Assembly: GCA_019359615.1 (NCBI GenBank)
Contig: JAHHHA010000006.1
Span: 124,001-188,000 of the forward strand
Reading direction: 5' to 3'
From: Cyanosarcina radialis HA8281-LM2
Lineage (GTDB): Bacteria; Cyanobacteriota; Cyanobacteriia; Cyanobacteriales; CCAP-1448
Length of the DNA stretch: 64,000 nt
Shown here: in pieces, positions 7,138 to 16,169 of the stretch
How positions within the stretch are numbered: position 1 is the stretch's first letter
Layout: each line of letters starts with the position of its first letter
Notes under the pieces: model-generated
Seen by the model: only the letters and a program-made list of their open reading frames with translations
Database searches by the model: none
Told to the model about the DNA's origin: nothing
Program-made: the position numbers and the translations under genes

Positions 7138-7950
7138 ATGAAATCTACTAGCAACGTTTCCTCAGCCCCTTTAATTCTCAAGATAGTTGGAGCGATCCTG
7201 ATTCTGATTAGTGCGATCGAGTATGTCGTTTTGTGGTTTCCACCAGAATTTGCCGATCCCAAACTAGCAGATCGCTACTGGAGTTTAGGACTGATACCGC
7301 AAATGGTAACGATAGGGATCTTTCCTCTAGTTGGTTTAGCAGCGATCGTCACTGGCTATTGGATGAGCGATATGCTCGATGCCTCCAAAAATAATAGCAA
7401 ACCAATCTGGCAAGACCTGAGACTATGGGCGTTTTCGCTCTCTACTATTTTGGGTATCGCTTACCTAGTGGTAGCCCCTATCCACCTCAACAACGTTAAT
7501 TCCTATTACGATCGAGCTTTTGCTGATATTAATACCAAAAATCAACAGTACGAACAGGAAATTAACAAACGGCTGCAAGAGGCTAATGCCAACATCGCCC
7601 AGCAAGTTCAAGGGCAAATCGCTCGCATAGATGCGGCCATTAAGAGCGGGCAAGTTCAAGGAGCGCAATTATCTCAATTACAAGCCCAGCGAGCTAGCTT
7701 GGAAAATTTAAGGGCTAACCCGCAAGCAGCCCAACAAGAACTGCAAAAAGAAGCGCAAGCTAAACGAGAAGAATTGAAGCTAGAAAAGCAAAAAGCCGAG
7801 GAAAAAGCCAGAAATGAGAAAAATAGCACGATTCCCTCGGTATTTAAAACGGGACTGACGAGCTTGCTATTAGCGATCGCTTACACCGCCATCGGTTGGA
7901 TAGGCTTGAGAAATATATCTAGATCTCGCCGTCAAATTGAAAGATGGTAA
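7138..7950 (+). CDS. HpsJ-like membrane protein
   Basis: A 270-residue protein with two or three N-terminal membrane helices (ILKIVGAILILISAIEYVVL, MVTIGIFPLVGLAAIVTGYW, WAFSLSTILGIAYLVVAPI), a long glutamine- and lysine-rich coiled coil (about residues 125-235) and a final membrane helix (LTSLLLAIAYTAIGWIGL). This layout matches HpsJ-like proteins linked to hormogonium polysaccharide production and gliding motility in filamentous cyanobacteria. No other hps genes are adjacent, so the role is inferred from layout only. It could be a general structural membrane protein. Confidence 0.6.
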   Translation: MKSTSNVSSAPLILKIVGAILILISAIEYVVLWFPPEFADPKLADRYWSLGLIPQMVTIGIFPLVGLAAIVTGYWMSDMLDASKNNSKPIWQDLRLWAFSLSTILGIAYLVVAPIHLNNVNSYYDRAFADINTKNQQYEQEINKRLQEANANIAQQVQGQIARIDAAIKSGQVQGAQLSQLQAQRASLENLRANPQAAQQELQKEAQAKREELKLEKQKAEEKARNEKNSTIPSVFKTGLTSLLLAIAYTAIGWIGLRNISRSRRQIERW

Positions 7951-8015
7951 ACAACCGAGATAAATTAGGAATAGTCAAGATTTAGTTAGCCCATTGTAAG
8001 GAGAGTCGGCGCTCC

Positions 8016-8744
8016 GTGCTGCAACGCTTAAAGCAAAGCCTCAAAAACGATTTGATTGCAGGTTTGTTGGTAGTAATTCCTCTAGCTACCACCATCTGGT
8101 TGGCAGTTAGTATTGCCACCTGGGCGATCGATTTTCTGACTCGGATTCCCAAACAGCTTAACCCCTTTGACGGACTTAACCCGATCCTGGTCAATTTCCT
8201 CAATTTTTTAGTGGGATTAACCGTCCCCCTGGCGCTCGTGCTGCTAATCGGGTTGATGGCTCGCAATATTGCTGGCAGGTGGTTGCTAGACGTAGGAGAG
8301 CAACTGTTGCAGGCAATTCCCCTGGCTGGAGCGGTTTACAAAACTCTCAAGCAGCTACTAGAAACGTTGTTAAAAGATTCCAGCGGGAAGTTTCGCCGCG
8401 TAGTGTTAGTAGAGTATCCTCGGCGAGGAATATGGACTATAGGCTTTGTCACGGGCACGATCGATAGCGAAATTCAATCTCAAATTCAATCCCACATCTC
8501 AGAAAAAATGCTGGGGATTTTCCTGCCGACAACTCCCAACCCAGCTACCGGATGGTATGCCATCGTCCCAGAAAATGAAGTGATGGATCTATCGATGTCG
8601 ATCGAAGATGCCTTTAAAGTGATAATTTCTGGTGGCATCGTTTACCCTAGTGCTTCGATCGCGATTCCACCCGTACCCAATCAAGAACCAGAAGTCAGAA
8701 GTCAGAAGTCAGAAGTCAGAAGTTCGGAAGTTCAGGAAGTCTAG
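8016..8744 (+). CDS. DUF502 family membrane protein
   Basis: A 242-residue protein starting at GTG 8016. It has two membrane helices (LIAGLLVVIPLATTIWLAVS and FLVGLTVPLALVLLIGLMA) and the conserved DUF502 block IPLAGAVYKTLKQLLETLL...FRRVVLVEYPRRGIWTIGFV (quoted in parts). Function is unknown. The last 20 residues, rich in EVRSQKS and SEVQEV, are encoded by the heptad tandem repeat AGAAGTC (8690-8738), so the natural end of the protein has been extended by repeat DNA. It lies 60 bases upstream of nusB on the same strand. Confidence 0.82.
   Translation: MLQRLKQSLKNDLIAGLLVVIPLATTIWLAVSIATWAIDFLTRIPKQLNPFDGLNPILVNFLNFLVGLTVPLALVLLIGLMARNIAGRWLLDVGEQLLQAIPLAGAVYKTLKQLLETLLKDSSGKFRRVVLVEYPRRGIWTIGFVTGTIDSEIQSQIQSHISEKMLGIFLPTTPNPATGWYAIVPENEVMDLSMSIEDAFKVIISGGIVYPSASIAIPPVPNQEPEVRSQKSEVRSSEVQEV
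8690..8740. repeat. AGAAGTC heptad tandem repeat, partly coding
   Basis: About six copies of AGAAGTC-like units run through the 3' end of the DUF502 gene and encode its last residues. The same unit type is intergenic at 60310-60385. Confidence 0.75.
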
Positions 8745-8804
8745 AAGCCTCCTATGTCGCTTCTTTACACGAGTTTGGAATCTTAACACCTCACACTTTA
8801 AAAA

Positions 8805-9425
8805 ATGCAACCCCGTTCCCTGGCCCGCGAATTAGCTCTTTTGACCATCTCTCAATTACCAACTTCTCCAGAGAAACTGGCAAAGGAGCAAATGTATAAC
8901 ATCATGCTGGCCGCAATTCGCGCTCTGGCTAATGAAGTGCAAGAAGCACTAGAAAACGCTGCTGTGGAGTTAAAACGAGGGAGCGATCGCTTGTTGGCCA
9001 GTGAAACTCGCGCTAATGATGTCCAAAGTGCTAGGGCAATGGTAAACGAGGCGATCGAGTTAACTCAAAATGCTATCAATCGGGTAGGTACGGCAGTAGA
9101 ACTCCCAGAATTTATCTATCTGGCCAACCAGCAGCAAGTGCGCGATTATGCCCTAGAAATTATCTCTACAGTTAACCGCCAGCGAACCCAAATAGATGAA
9201 TTACTGAGTGCAGCTTTGGTAGATTGGCAGCTAAACCGCCTCGCTCGGCTCGATCGAGACATTCTGCGGATTGCTGTTGCCGAAATTTTGTTCTTAGATG
9301 CTCCCAAAAAAGTAGCGATTAACGAGGCAGTAGATTTGGCAAAACGCTACAGTGATGAAGAAGGCAAACGATTTATTAATGGCGTTTTGCGTCGAGTTAG
9401 CGATCGCCTGAAAGTAGAATGCTGA
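8805..9425 (+). CDS. nusB: Transcription antitermination factor NusB
   Basis: NusB, 206 residues, binds boxA RNA with NusE (S10) in antitermination complexes that act on rRNA operons. The N-terminal start [18 protein letters not shown] is the RNA-binding RRxARExAL motif. The C-terminal half carries the conserved [20 protein letters not shown] and [24 protein letters not shown] blocks. The protein is longer than the usual 140-150 residues because of a helical insertion between the two halves (about residues 25-105), which is common in cyanobacterial NusB. Confidence 0.93.
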   Translation: MQPRSLARELALLTISQLPTSPEKLAKEQMYNIMLAAIRALANEVQEALENAAVELKRGSDRLLASETRANDVQSARAMVNEAIELTQNAINRVGTAVELPEFIYLANQQQVRDYALEIISTVNRQRTQIDELLSAALVDWQLNRLARLDRDILRIAVAEILFLDAPKKVAINEAVDLAKRYSDEEGKRFINGVLRRVSDRLKVEC

Positions 9426-9493
9426 GTCAGGAGTTCAGAAGTTCAGGAGTTCAGGAGTTCAGAATGTCAGTGGTCAATTGTCAATGGTCAGTG

Positions 9494-9598
9494 GTAGGGG
9501 CGCAATGCTTTGCGCCCGTGCAGTAGTTAATTTTCTCCTCTGCTCCCCATCTCCCCATCTCCCCATCTCCCCATCTCCTTATCTCCCCCTCTCCCCCA
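9494..9598. repeat. Palindrome plus CCCCATCT tandem repeat upstream of ftsY
   Basis: A GGTAGGGGCGCAATGC palindrome (from 9492) is followed by about six CCCCATCT-type units (9547-9590), ending 20 bases before ftsY. The same pyrimidine tract and palindrome arrangement, inverted, lies at the 3' end of scpB (5990-6088), showing that the two parts travel together as a composite repeat. Confidence 0.7.
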
Positions 9599-9618
9599 AT
9601 CCCTACAATTAGTCAGTC

Positions 9619-11496
9619 ATGGTTTTTAATTGGTTCCGCCGCCAGTTTAGCGATCGTTCTCAAGATGATGAGGTCGAAGAAGAAAAGACCGATGGAGTTC
9701 AACCGGAAACAGAGCTATCCGAACCAGAGAAAACTGAGGAAGCATCGGAGCAAATCAACACAGATTATCTAAATTGGGCCAAGGCTGCCTATAAAAACAT
9801 TCAGGAGCGGCAAAAAGCCCAAGAAGAAGAAACTCCCTCAACTGAAGCAGAGTCAATTGACGACGCACAGGTGCAACCTGATGCTGTTATGGAAACGCCT
9901 GCTATCGAGGAAAGTTCGGATGAAACCGCAATCCTAGAAACAGTAGAAGTTGCAGAACCTCCAGTTGAAGCGATTGCTGTTGAATCTCCAGTCGAACAGC
10001 AGATCGCAGAAACGGTAGAGGTTACAGAACCTCCAGTCGAGGCGATCGCAACTGAACCTTCAGCCGAACCCCAGATCTCAGAAATAGTAGAGGTTGCAGA
10101 ATCAACAGCAGAAGCGATCGCAGCGGAACCGCAGATCTCAGAGCCAGTAGAAACGACAGAACCTCCGGTAGAGGGGAATGCCGTTGAATCTTCAGTCGAA
10201 CAGCAGATTTCAGAAGCTCCAGTAGAGGAAACAGTTTCCGAACTACTTACTCCAGAACCTTCAGATGAAGCGGTTCTCGAAGCAACAAGCGATCTTGGGG
10301 AAGAAGAACCAGTAGCGGAAACAGCTACTTCTTTACCTTTTTGGGCGAGTGAAGATCGGCAAGCCAGAGTAGAACGCTTGAAGGCGACAGCAGTAGAAAC
10401 TCTAGAGCCAGTAGAGTCGCCTGCACCCGCGCCAGTGGCAGCAGCAACTCAAGAAACAGCAGTCGAGGCTGAAACCACAACCGAAATAGCTTTTGATGAA
10501 GGGTTCGTGTGGTCGGCTGAAGTATTGGCATCTCAAGGTCGTCGCCCAGAAGATGTTTCTATCGAAGAAATTAGCTGGCTGAAGCGACTGCGCCAAGGAT
10601 TGGATAAGACCCGTCGCGGTTTGGTCAACCAACTCAAAGCCATTGTCGGTCAAGGGCCGTTAAACCAAGACGCGGTGATGGAGATTGAGGCGTTGCTGTT
10701 GCAAGCCGATGTAGGCGTAGAAGCGACCGATTATATAGTCAATCTGTTGCAACAAAAGCTGAAACAGGAAGTGCTGCCCCCAGAGCAAGCGATCGCTTAC
10801 CTGAAGCAAATCATTCGCGATATGCTCGATCGCCCCCTGCAAAAGTCTCACAGTCCGATGTTTACGCCCGAAAAAGACTCTTTGAACATCTGGCTCATGA
10901 CCGGAGTAAATGGAGTCGGTAAAACCACGACGATCGGTAAAATCGCTCATTTAGCCCAAAAATCTGACTACCGCTGTCTGATTGCGGCTGCCGACACTTT
11001 CCGCGCCGCTGCTGTGGAACAAGTCAAAGTTTGGGGCGATCGCACTCAAACTGAAGTGATTGCCAATCCTGGGAAAAATGTCGATCCAGCGGCTGTGGTG
11101 TTCGATGCCATTTCCGCCGCCCAAACTCGCCAGACCCAATTGCTATTAGTAGACACCGCCGGACGACTTCAGAACAAGAAAAACCTGATGGAAGAACTCA
11201 GCAAAATCCGGCGAATTGTTGATAAAAAAGCTCCAAATGCCAAAATAGAATCTCTGCTAGTGTTAGATGCCACTCTCGGTCAAAATGGCTTGCGTCAAGC
11301 AGAGGTTTTTGCCGAGGCTGCCCAACTTAGCGGAGTCGTTCTCACCAAATTGGATAGTACCGCTAAAGGAGGTGTAGCCTTGGCGGTGGTGCAACAACTG
11401 GGCTTACCGATTCGGTTTATTGGTGCTGGTGAAGGGATTGAAGACCTCCGCCCATTTTCCAGTTATGAGTTTGTCGAAGCTCTCTTAAGCGGGTGA
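9619..11496 (+). CDS. ftsY: Signal recognition particle receptor FtsY
   Basis: FtsY, 625 residues, is the membrane-associated SRP receptor GTPase that delivers ribosome-nascent-chain complexes to the Sec translocon. The first 310 residues are an acidic A domain with imperfect repeats of the form VEVAEPPVEAIAVESPVEQQ. The NG domain follows: helical N part (LRQGLDKTRRGLVNQLKAIV), G1 TGVNGVGKTTTIGKIA, DTFRAAAVEQ, G3 LLVDTAGRLQNK, G4 TKLDSTAKGG and the terminal FIGAGEGIEDLRPF. It is longer than E. coli FtsY because of the expanded acidic region. Intact. Confidence 0.95.
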   Translation: MVFNWFRRQFSDRSQDDEVEEEKTDGVQPETELSEPEKTEEASEQINTDYLNWAKAAYKNIQERQKAQEEETPSTEAESIDDAQVQPDAVMETPAIEESSDETAILETVEVAEPPVEAIAVESPVEQQIAETVEVTEPPVEAIATEPSAEPQISEIVEVAESTAEAIAAEPQISEPVETTEPPVEGNAVESSVEQQISEAPVEETVSELLTPEPSDEAVLEATSDLGEEEPVAETATSLPFWASEDRQARVERLKATAVETLEPVESPAPAPVAAATQETAVEAETTTEIAFDEGFVWSAEVLASQGRRPEDVSIEEISWLKRLRQGLDKTRRGLVNQLKAIVGQGPLNQDAVMEIEALLLQADVGVEATDYIVNLLQQKLKQEVLPPEQAIAYLKQIIRDMLDRPLQKSHSPMFTPEKDSLNIWLMTGVNGVGKTTTIGKIAHLAQKSDYRCLIAAADTFRAAAVEQVKVWGDRTQTEVIANPGKNVDPAAVVFDAISAAQTRQTQLLLVDTAGRLQNKKNLMEELSKIRRIVDKKAPNAKIESLLVLDATLGQNGLRQAEVFAEAAQLSGVVLTKLDSTAKGGVALAVVQQLGLPIRFIGAGEGIEDLRPFSSYEFVEALLSG

Positions 11497-11814
11497 ACTA
11501 CCCGACGCTCACCTGGCGGTAGAGCGCGGGCTTCTCCCTTCAACGACCACAGCAAAGAGCAGTAGTAGACTTGCGCCCATACTGTTTTGGATGAATGCTG
11601 CTTCAGCGCCACCTTACAATTGCTATAACGAAGATTACAGCTTTACCCTTCCCTCCCCCTGTCTTCCCTGCCTCTAAGTGACCTCAGTATTTTCACCTAT
11701 TTTTTTTGCTAAAAAACTGCTTAAAGCCAGCAATACGTAGCAATTTAGGTGTTTGTTGGCGATCGAGTTAGGGCATCTTTAGATAGAGGTATAAGTTTTT
11801 AGCAGGGGTATTCG
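11497..11814. other. Spacer without a recognised gene
   Basis: 318 bases between ftsY and the GAF protein. There is a short C-rich stretch near 11645-11675 and an A/T-rich run near 11700. No convincing open frame or strong hairpin with a T-tract was seen. Confidence 0.5.
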
Positions 11815-13242
11815 ATGGTAGGTCCAGAAAGAAGACTATTTTGTCGTCTGGATAGTTCTACACCAACCGCAAAGGAACAGCAGCGACTCAAAGCGATCGC
11901 TGACTTGGGCATTTTGGCAGTGAAGACAGTTCCAGTTTTTGACGAAGCAACTCAAACAGCAGCTAGATTTTTATCTGCTCCTATCTGCATTTTGGGGGTA
12001 ATGGCATCAGATTGGCTGTTATTTAAGTCGGCTGTAGGTTTATCCAGAGTTGGATTGATGAACGAACTGGCAACTTTACGCCAAATAGCTCGTTCTGAGT
12101 CCTTTTGCAATTACGTGGTAGATAGCCAGCAAGTATTGGCAATTTCAGATGCGGCTACAGATCCGGTTTTTGCTAAAAGTTCGTTATTTCAGCATTACGG
12201 CATTCGCTCTTACTTAGGCGTACCGCTGCTGACTTCTTCGGGGCATTGTCTGGGCACTTTAGCCGTGATGGACTTGATGCCTCGCACGTTCGATCGCAAA
12301 GATATAGAATTTCTCTCTTTGATGGCCCATTGGGTAACGAGCGAATTCGAGCGCCAGCATTTAGCCCAAGAGATGCAAAATATCTCTGCGATCGCTAATT
12401 TAGCTTTATCTCAGCCAAGCGAACGCTTGTCTACAGTACCTATTACTCAAAAAATTAAAGTCAAATTATTAACTCTTTTATCTCAAGAACTGCTGACTCC
12501 TCTAACTTCAGTGATGGGGATGACTAGCGTTTTGAATCGAGAAATATACGGGCCTTTAACTAGCAAACAAAAAGAATATTTAGATATTATTCATCGCAGC
12601 GGCCAATATTTAGTCTCTCTCGTTGACGAAATCGTGGCTTTAGATGTGTTGGAAGAACGCAGCCAAAAACTGCATCTGACATCAGTAGATGTAGAAATGC
12701 TATGCCAACAAGTAATTAATGGATTAGAGCAAGTCGCCGCTCGCCGAGGGCAAAAGTTGAAACTATCTGTAGCCTCAGAACATCGAGTTTGGCCGCTCGA
12801 CAAAGATAAAGTCAGGCATATACTTTACTATCTAACTCTTAATTTAATTCAATCTGCTGACGAGAGAAGTGTAATTAAGATTGAAGTCAGTAACCAAGCT
12901 GGTAGATTAAACATTACTATTGGCGCTAGCGATCGCTCCCAAAAACAACTTTGCTCTCAGCCAGCAGTTGGTAGCCTCAGCCCCATCTCTGCTGACACTT
13001 GTTTGACAATTAACGAACCATCCTCAATGTCGGTGCTAGAGAGCCAATCGCCTTTATCTGCTGCCGTCGCTCATCTGCTAACAAATTTTGAGAACATGGC
13101 TGAAGTGTTTGAGAGCAGCAATAACTCTCGCGAAAGCTTGGGCTTGATTCTCAGCTATGCCCTGGCAGAACTGCACGACGGACAAATTTCTGTTACCAAT
13201 TCGCCTCAAACAGGCTATGGGTATCAGATTAGTTTCCTCTAG
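11815..13242 (+). CDS. GAF protein with degenerate histidine-kinase core
   Basis: A 475-residue protein with an N-terminal GAF sensor domain (about residues 20-185; FLSAPICILGVMASDWLLFK and LGVPLLTSSGHCLGTLAVMD) followed by a region shaped like HisKA plus HATPase. The dimerisation helix reads LLSQELLTPLTSVMG: the phospho-accepting His of the usual HELRTPL is Gln. The ATPase part keeps LTLNLIQSA at the N-box but shows no DxGxG loop or GxGLGL lid; SLGLILSYALAELHDGQISV is only a vestige. It is therefore likely a pseudokinase that binds partners rather than phosphorylating. It stands alone with no response regulator nearby. Confidence 0.8.
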   Translation: MVGPERRLFCRLDSSTPTAKEQQRLKAIADLGILAVKTVPVFDEATQTAARFLSAPICILGVMASDWLLFKSAVGLSRVGLMNELATLRQIARSESFCNYVVDSQQVLAISDAATDPVFAKSSLFQHYGIRSYLGVPLLTSSGHCLGTLAVMDLMPRTFDRKDIEFLSLMAHWVTSEFERQHLAQEMQNISAIANLALSQPSERLSTVPITQKIKVKLLTLLSQELLTPLTSVMGMTSVLNREIYGPLTSKQKEYLDIIHRSGQYLVSLVDEIVALDVLEERSQKLHLTSVDVEMLCQQVINGLEQVAARRGQKLKLSVASEHRVWPLDKDKVRHILYYLTLNLIQSADERSVIKIEVSNQAGRLNITIGASDRSQKQLCSQPAVGSLSPISADTCLTINEPSSMSVLESQSPLSAAVAHLLTNFENMAEVFESSNNSRESLGLILSYALAELHDGQISVTNSPQTGYGYQISFL

Positions 13243-13279
13243 TTTTGGAAGTGTGGAGTGTTGAGTGTTGAGTGTTGAG

Positions 13280-13576
13280 TTAAGAATGCTCCGCCCTCTC
13301 CCTTTCTACCCTCTCCTTTCTCCTTGCGGCCTTTTGCTCTAGGCGAAACAGCCAGATGGCTATTGCTACCACCCCGATTTGTAAAGCCAAGTTAGGCAAG
13401 GCTGAGTCTACTTCTTGGCCAGCAGCCAACTGAGCGATAAAAACCATAGCACCGATAAACCCAGAACCACCGCAAGCTAGATAAATAAATTGCCTCAAAC
13501 CTCGATAGGGAGCAGCTATTTCAGCTTTCAATCGGGCATACTGTTCGGGATTAAGGTTTCTGGGATTTTTAGTCAT
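13280..13576 (-). CDS. DUF3493 family membrane protein
   Basis: A 98-residue protein matching DUF3493, found in cyanobacteria and chloroplasts. It has the conserved LKAEIAAPYRGLRQFIYLAC and GSGFIGAMVFIAQLAAG segments and a second helix (LALQIGVVAIAIWLFRLEQ), giving two membrane spans and a charged C-terminus. Some plant relatives are linked to photosystem II accumulation; a similar role here is only a possibility. It is convergent with the GAF gene and divergent from the PmbA-like gene. Confidence 0.8.
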   Translation of the reverse strand: MTKNPRNLNPEQYARLKAEIAAPYRGLRQFIYLACGGSGFIGAMVFIAQLAAGQEVDSALPNLALQIGVVAIAIWLFRLEQKAARRKERVERERAEHS

Positions 13577-13608
13577 CTTCGATCGCAGTTGGCATTTGTA
13601 CAGACTTG

Positions 13609-13636
13609 TAGGATAGCCCTCTGGGCTGTCCCTTTA
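13609..13636. repeat. TAGGATAGCCCTCTGGGCTGTCCC repeat
   Basis: A short palindromic unit (AGCCC...GGGCT core) also found at 29563-29607, 47780-47815 and 54597-54656, generally preceded by TTGTGGGATAGCCC. It sits in the spacer between two divergent genes. Confidence 0.6.
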
Positions 13637-13739
13637 GAGGTGTCTTTATGGTTTGTTCTCTAGATTCTATATTCTCACTCATCCGCCCTTGAGAGTTTTA
13701 AGATGGGGTAAGTAGCAACCAAAGATAAAAACACCAACT

Positions 13740-15044
13740 GTGAGCGAGCAAACGCTAGAAAAAATCCTCAAATTAGCCGCCGATCGCACCGAGGCGGCTG
13801 AAGTTTACTACTTATCGAGCCAAGATACACCCATTGAATTTGAAAATAATCGCCTGAAATCCCTGCAAACCAAAGCTATTCAGGGGGTAGCGTTGCGGGT
13901 AATTTCTCAAGGGCGTTTGGGGTTTGCCAGTTCCACGGATTTGACCCGCTTGGATGACTTAGTAGATGCAGCGGTACAAACATCAGGCAGCGGCGATCCG
14001 GCTGAGTTTGAATTTGCCTCTGGGGTGCAACTGCGATCGCCTGAAAGTACCTATACGCCGCCTACTACCCAGGAGTTAGTCGAAGTCGGCTCTAGCTTAA
14101 TCGATCGAGTGCATGAATATAACCCCGATATCCTCGTCGATGTGGGATTCCACGTCCGCACGGGTCAGGTGAAGATTGCCACCAGCCAAGATGTTTACGG
14201 CGAACGCAGCAGCAAGATCGTCAGCGGTACTTTGTCGGGTAACTTAGTCCGAGGCGAAGATTTTCTCCAAGCCTATAGCTACGATGTCGCCCGCGATGGC
14301 ATTCCCGATTGGGAACGCCTGCTGCAAGACTTATTGCAAAAGTACCGCTGGGCAGAACAAACGGCAACTATTACTAGCGGTTCTTTTCCAGTGTTATTTA
14401 CTCCTAGAGCCGCTGCTGGCACGATATTTCGCCTGTTCGATACCGTGCTTTCCGGTCAAGTCGTCGTCCAGAAAGCCTCGCCCCTAGCAGATAAAGTGGG
14501 CGAAACTCTATTTGACGATCGCCTGACGCTATTTGAAGACCCTACCATCGGGCCTAGTGCTTGCGCTTTGGACGATGAAGGCACGCCCACCAGTCGCAAA
14601 GTCTTAATCGATCGAGGAACTGTCAAGGGCTTTTATTGGGATCGGCGCTGGGCTGCCCGCGCTGGCTGCGAGTCTACTGGCAATGGTTTCCGAGGAGGGC
14701 TATCGCGTCCCAGTCCAGATTTGGTGAATCTGTGCGTGAGTCCCGGCCAGACTTCTACGGCTGACTTAATTGCCAGCATCGATGAAGGGCTGATCGTCGA
14801 TCAAGTTTTGGGTGCAGGTCAATCTAATCAGTTAGCTGGGGAGTTTTCTGTCAACTTAGATCTGGGCTACAAAGTCGAAAAAGGTCAAATTGTCGGTCGG
14901 GTAAAAAATACTATGGTTGCTGGCAGCATTTTTGAAGCCTTTAAACATCTAGCCGACTTGGGCGACAAACCGGAATGGATTGGTGGCGGTGCTTATCTTC
15001 CCAGTATCATGTTTTCGCAACTAGGTGTAGCTGCACGTCAGTGA
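13740..15044 (+). CDS. TldD/PmbA family protein, PmbA-like
   Basis: A 434-residue protein of the TldD/TldE (PmbA) family. TldD-TldE heterodimers are metalloproteases that trim peptides and modified microcin precursors; the TldE/PmbA subunit itself lacks the metal-binding HExxxH. None is seen here, which fits the PmbA side. Family landmarks include the N-terminal AEVYYLSSQDTPIEFENNRL, LRVISQGRLGFASSTD, PVLFTPRAAAGTIF and the C-terminal GRVKNTMVAGSIFEAF. It begins at GTG 13740. No TldD gene is adjacent. Downstream is a G-rich tandem repeat. Confidence 0.88.
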   Translation: MSEQTLEKILKLAADRTEAAEVYYLSSQDTPIEFENNRLKSLQTKAIQGVALRVISQGRLGFASSTDLTRLDDLVDAAVQTSGSGDPAEFEFASGVQLRSPESTYTPPTTQELVEVGSSLIDRVHEYNPDILVDVGFHVRTGQVKIATSQDVYGERSSKIVSGTLSGNLVRGEDFLQAYSYDVARDGIPDWERLLQDLLQKYRWAEQTATITSGSFPVLFTPRAAAGTIFRLFDTVLSGQVVVQKASPLADKVGETLFDDRLTLFEDPTIGPSACALDDEGTPTSRKVLIDRGTVKGFYWDRRWAARAGCESTGNGFRGGLSRPSPDLVNLCVSPGQTSTADLIASIDEGLIVDQVLGAGQSNQLAGEFSVNLDLGYKVEKGQIVGRVKNTMVAGSIFEAFKHLADLGDKPEWIGGGAYLPSIMFSQLGVAARQ

Positions 15045-15050
15045 GAGAGA

Positions 15051-15139
15051 GGGAGATGGGGAGATGGGGTGATGGGGAGATGGGGAGATGGGGAGATGGG
15101 GAGATGGGGAGATGGGGAGATGGGGAGATGGGGAGACAA
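15051..15139. repeat. GGGGAGAT tandem repeat, about ten units
   Basis: An 8-bp unit GGGGAGAT is repeated about ten times with few changes, immediately after the PmbA-like stop codon. Its inverse (CCCCATCT) lies upstream of ftsY. Runs of four G at regular 8-base spacing could form G-quadruplex structure. No coding role. Confidence 0.85.
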
Positions 15140-15199
15140 GGGGACACGGAGAATCGCCTATGCCCCATGCCCTATGCCCTATGCCCTTTTACATAACTT

Positions 15200-15808
15200 A
15201 TGTCCGATCGCTTATCTCAAGTCAACCAGATTTTAGAATTGTGGTTTGGTAGTTTTTCCGATCGCGATTATGGTAAACAGCGTCAATTTTGGTTTACTCA
15301 AAATCCAGAGTTCGATCGACAGTTGCAAACCCAATTTCTCACAGATTGCCAACAGGCTGCTGCTGGCAAGTTAGATGATTGGCAAGATTCGCCCGCAAGC
15401 TGTTTGGCGTTGATTATTTTGTTAGACCAGTTTCCTCGGAATATATTTCGCGGCACTCCTCAAGCTTTTGCTACGGATTCTCAAGCTTTAGCAATTGCTA
15501 AATATGCGATCGATCGAGGCTACGATCGCCAATTACTTCCAGTTCAGCGGTGGTTCGTTTATTTACCTTTTGAACATAGCGAGAATCTGGAAGATCAAAA
15601 CCAGTCGGTGGCATTATTTCAGCAACTAAAAGACGATCGTGATAGTGAAATTGCAATCGCTTCTGCCATCCGTCACCGAGAGATTATCGAGCGCTTCGGA
15701 CGCTTTCCCCATCGCAACCAAATTCTCGGCAGACAAACAACCCAGGAAGAGGCTGAGTTTCTCCAACAACCAGGATCGTCGTTTCGATCCTCAGCATTTA
15801 TAATGTAA
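15200..15808 (+). CDS. DUF924 family protein
   Basis: A 202-residue soluble, mainly helical protein of the DUF924 family. Its markers are LELWFGSFSDRDYGKQRQFW near the start, CLALIILLDQFPRNIFRGTP in the centre and VYLPFEHSENLEDQNQSVAL followed by RHREIIERFGRFPHRNQILG. The family is widespread in Proteobacteria and cyanobacteria, with TPR-like folding and no established biochemical role. Full length and intact. It lies upstream of the PrlF/YhaV-like pair but separated by a likely promoter. Confidence 0.85.
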   Translation: MSDRLSQVNQILELWFGSFSDRDYGKQRQFWFTQNPEFDRQLQTQFLTDCQQAAAGKLDDWQDSPASCLALIILLDQFPRNIFRGTPQAFATDSQALAIAKYAIDRGYDRQLLPVQRWFVYLPFEHSENLEDQNQSVALFQQLKDDRDSEIAIASAIRHREIIERFGRFPHRNQILGRQTTQEEAEFLQQPGSSFRSSAFIM

Positions 15809-15809
15809 G

Positions 15810-15830
15810 TACATAACGTATATACATAAC
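15810..15830 (+). promoter_or_regulatory. Direct repeat TACATAAC x2 before the toxin-antitoxin pair
   Basis: TACATAAC occurs at 15810-15817 and 15823-15830, 13 bp apart, ending three bases before the antitoxin start. Antitoxins with AbrB-like DNA-binding domains usually repress their own promoter, so this is a candidate operator. It is inferred only from position and repetition. Confidence 0.4.
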
Positions 15831-15833
15831 AAA

Positions 15834-16169
15834 ATGGGGAACTCTTACAGCATTCGCAGCACTAAAATTGGTAACACTGCAGGATTTCGGCTGCCTGCGG
15901 AGTTTTACCATCAGCATCCCCAGTTTGCCAATGCCGATGGTTGGATAGAAGTATTGTCACCAGATATAGCAATTGTGCGAATTATTCCTCAATCGGGAGA
16001 AGTTGAAGAGGCAGAAGATTCGCTGTTGATGCGGCTGTTTCTCGATTTTGTTACGGCAGAAGCGATGAAAAATAATACATTGCAACCATATACAACCGAG
16101 ATGTCTGAGGCTGCTCATCAACTACTTGAGGGAGTGGACTTAGAAGACGGATTGGTAGCAGATGGCTAA
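15834..16169 (+). CDS. AbrB/PrlF-like antitoxin
   Basis: A 111-residue protein with an N-terminal swapped-hairpin AbrB-like segment (STKIGNTAGFRLPAEFYHQH...WIEVLSPDIAIVRI) and an acidic helical C-terminus (TTEMSEAAHQLLEGVDLEDG). This is the arrangement of PrlF-type antitoxins, which bind DNA with the front and the YhaV toxin with the back. Its stop overlaps the start of the YhaV-like toxin by 8 nt. The pairing makes the call stronger than the sequence alone. Confidence 0.75.
   Translation: MGNSYSIRSTKIGNTAGFRLPAEFYHQHPQFANADGWIEVLSPDIAIVRIIPQSGEVEEAEDSLLMRLFLDFVTAEAMKNNTLQPYTTEMSEAAHQLLEGVDLEDGLVADG

Noticed and set aside
15051-15139. Possible CRISPR array
   Set aside because: Units are 8 bp and contiguous, with no spacers and no cas genes nearby.
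14975-15196. An open frame running through the GGGGAGAT tandem repeat
   Set aside because: Its repetitive MGRWGDGE product is simply the translation of the 8-bp repeat.
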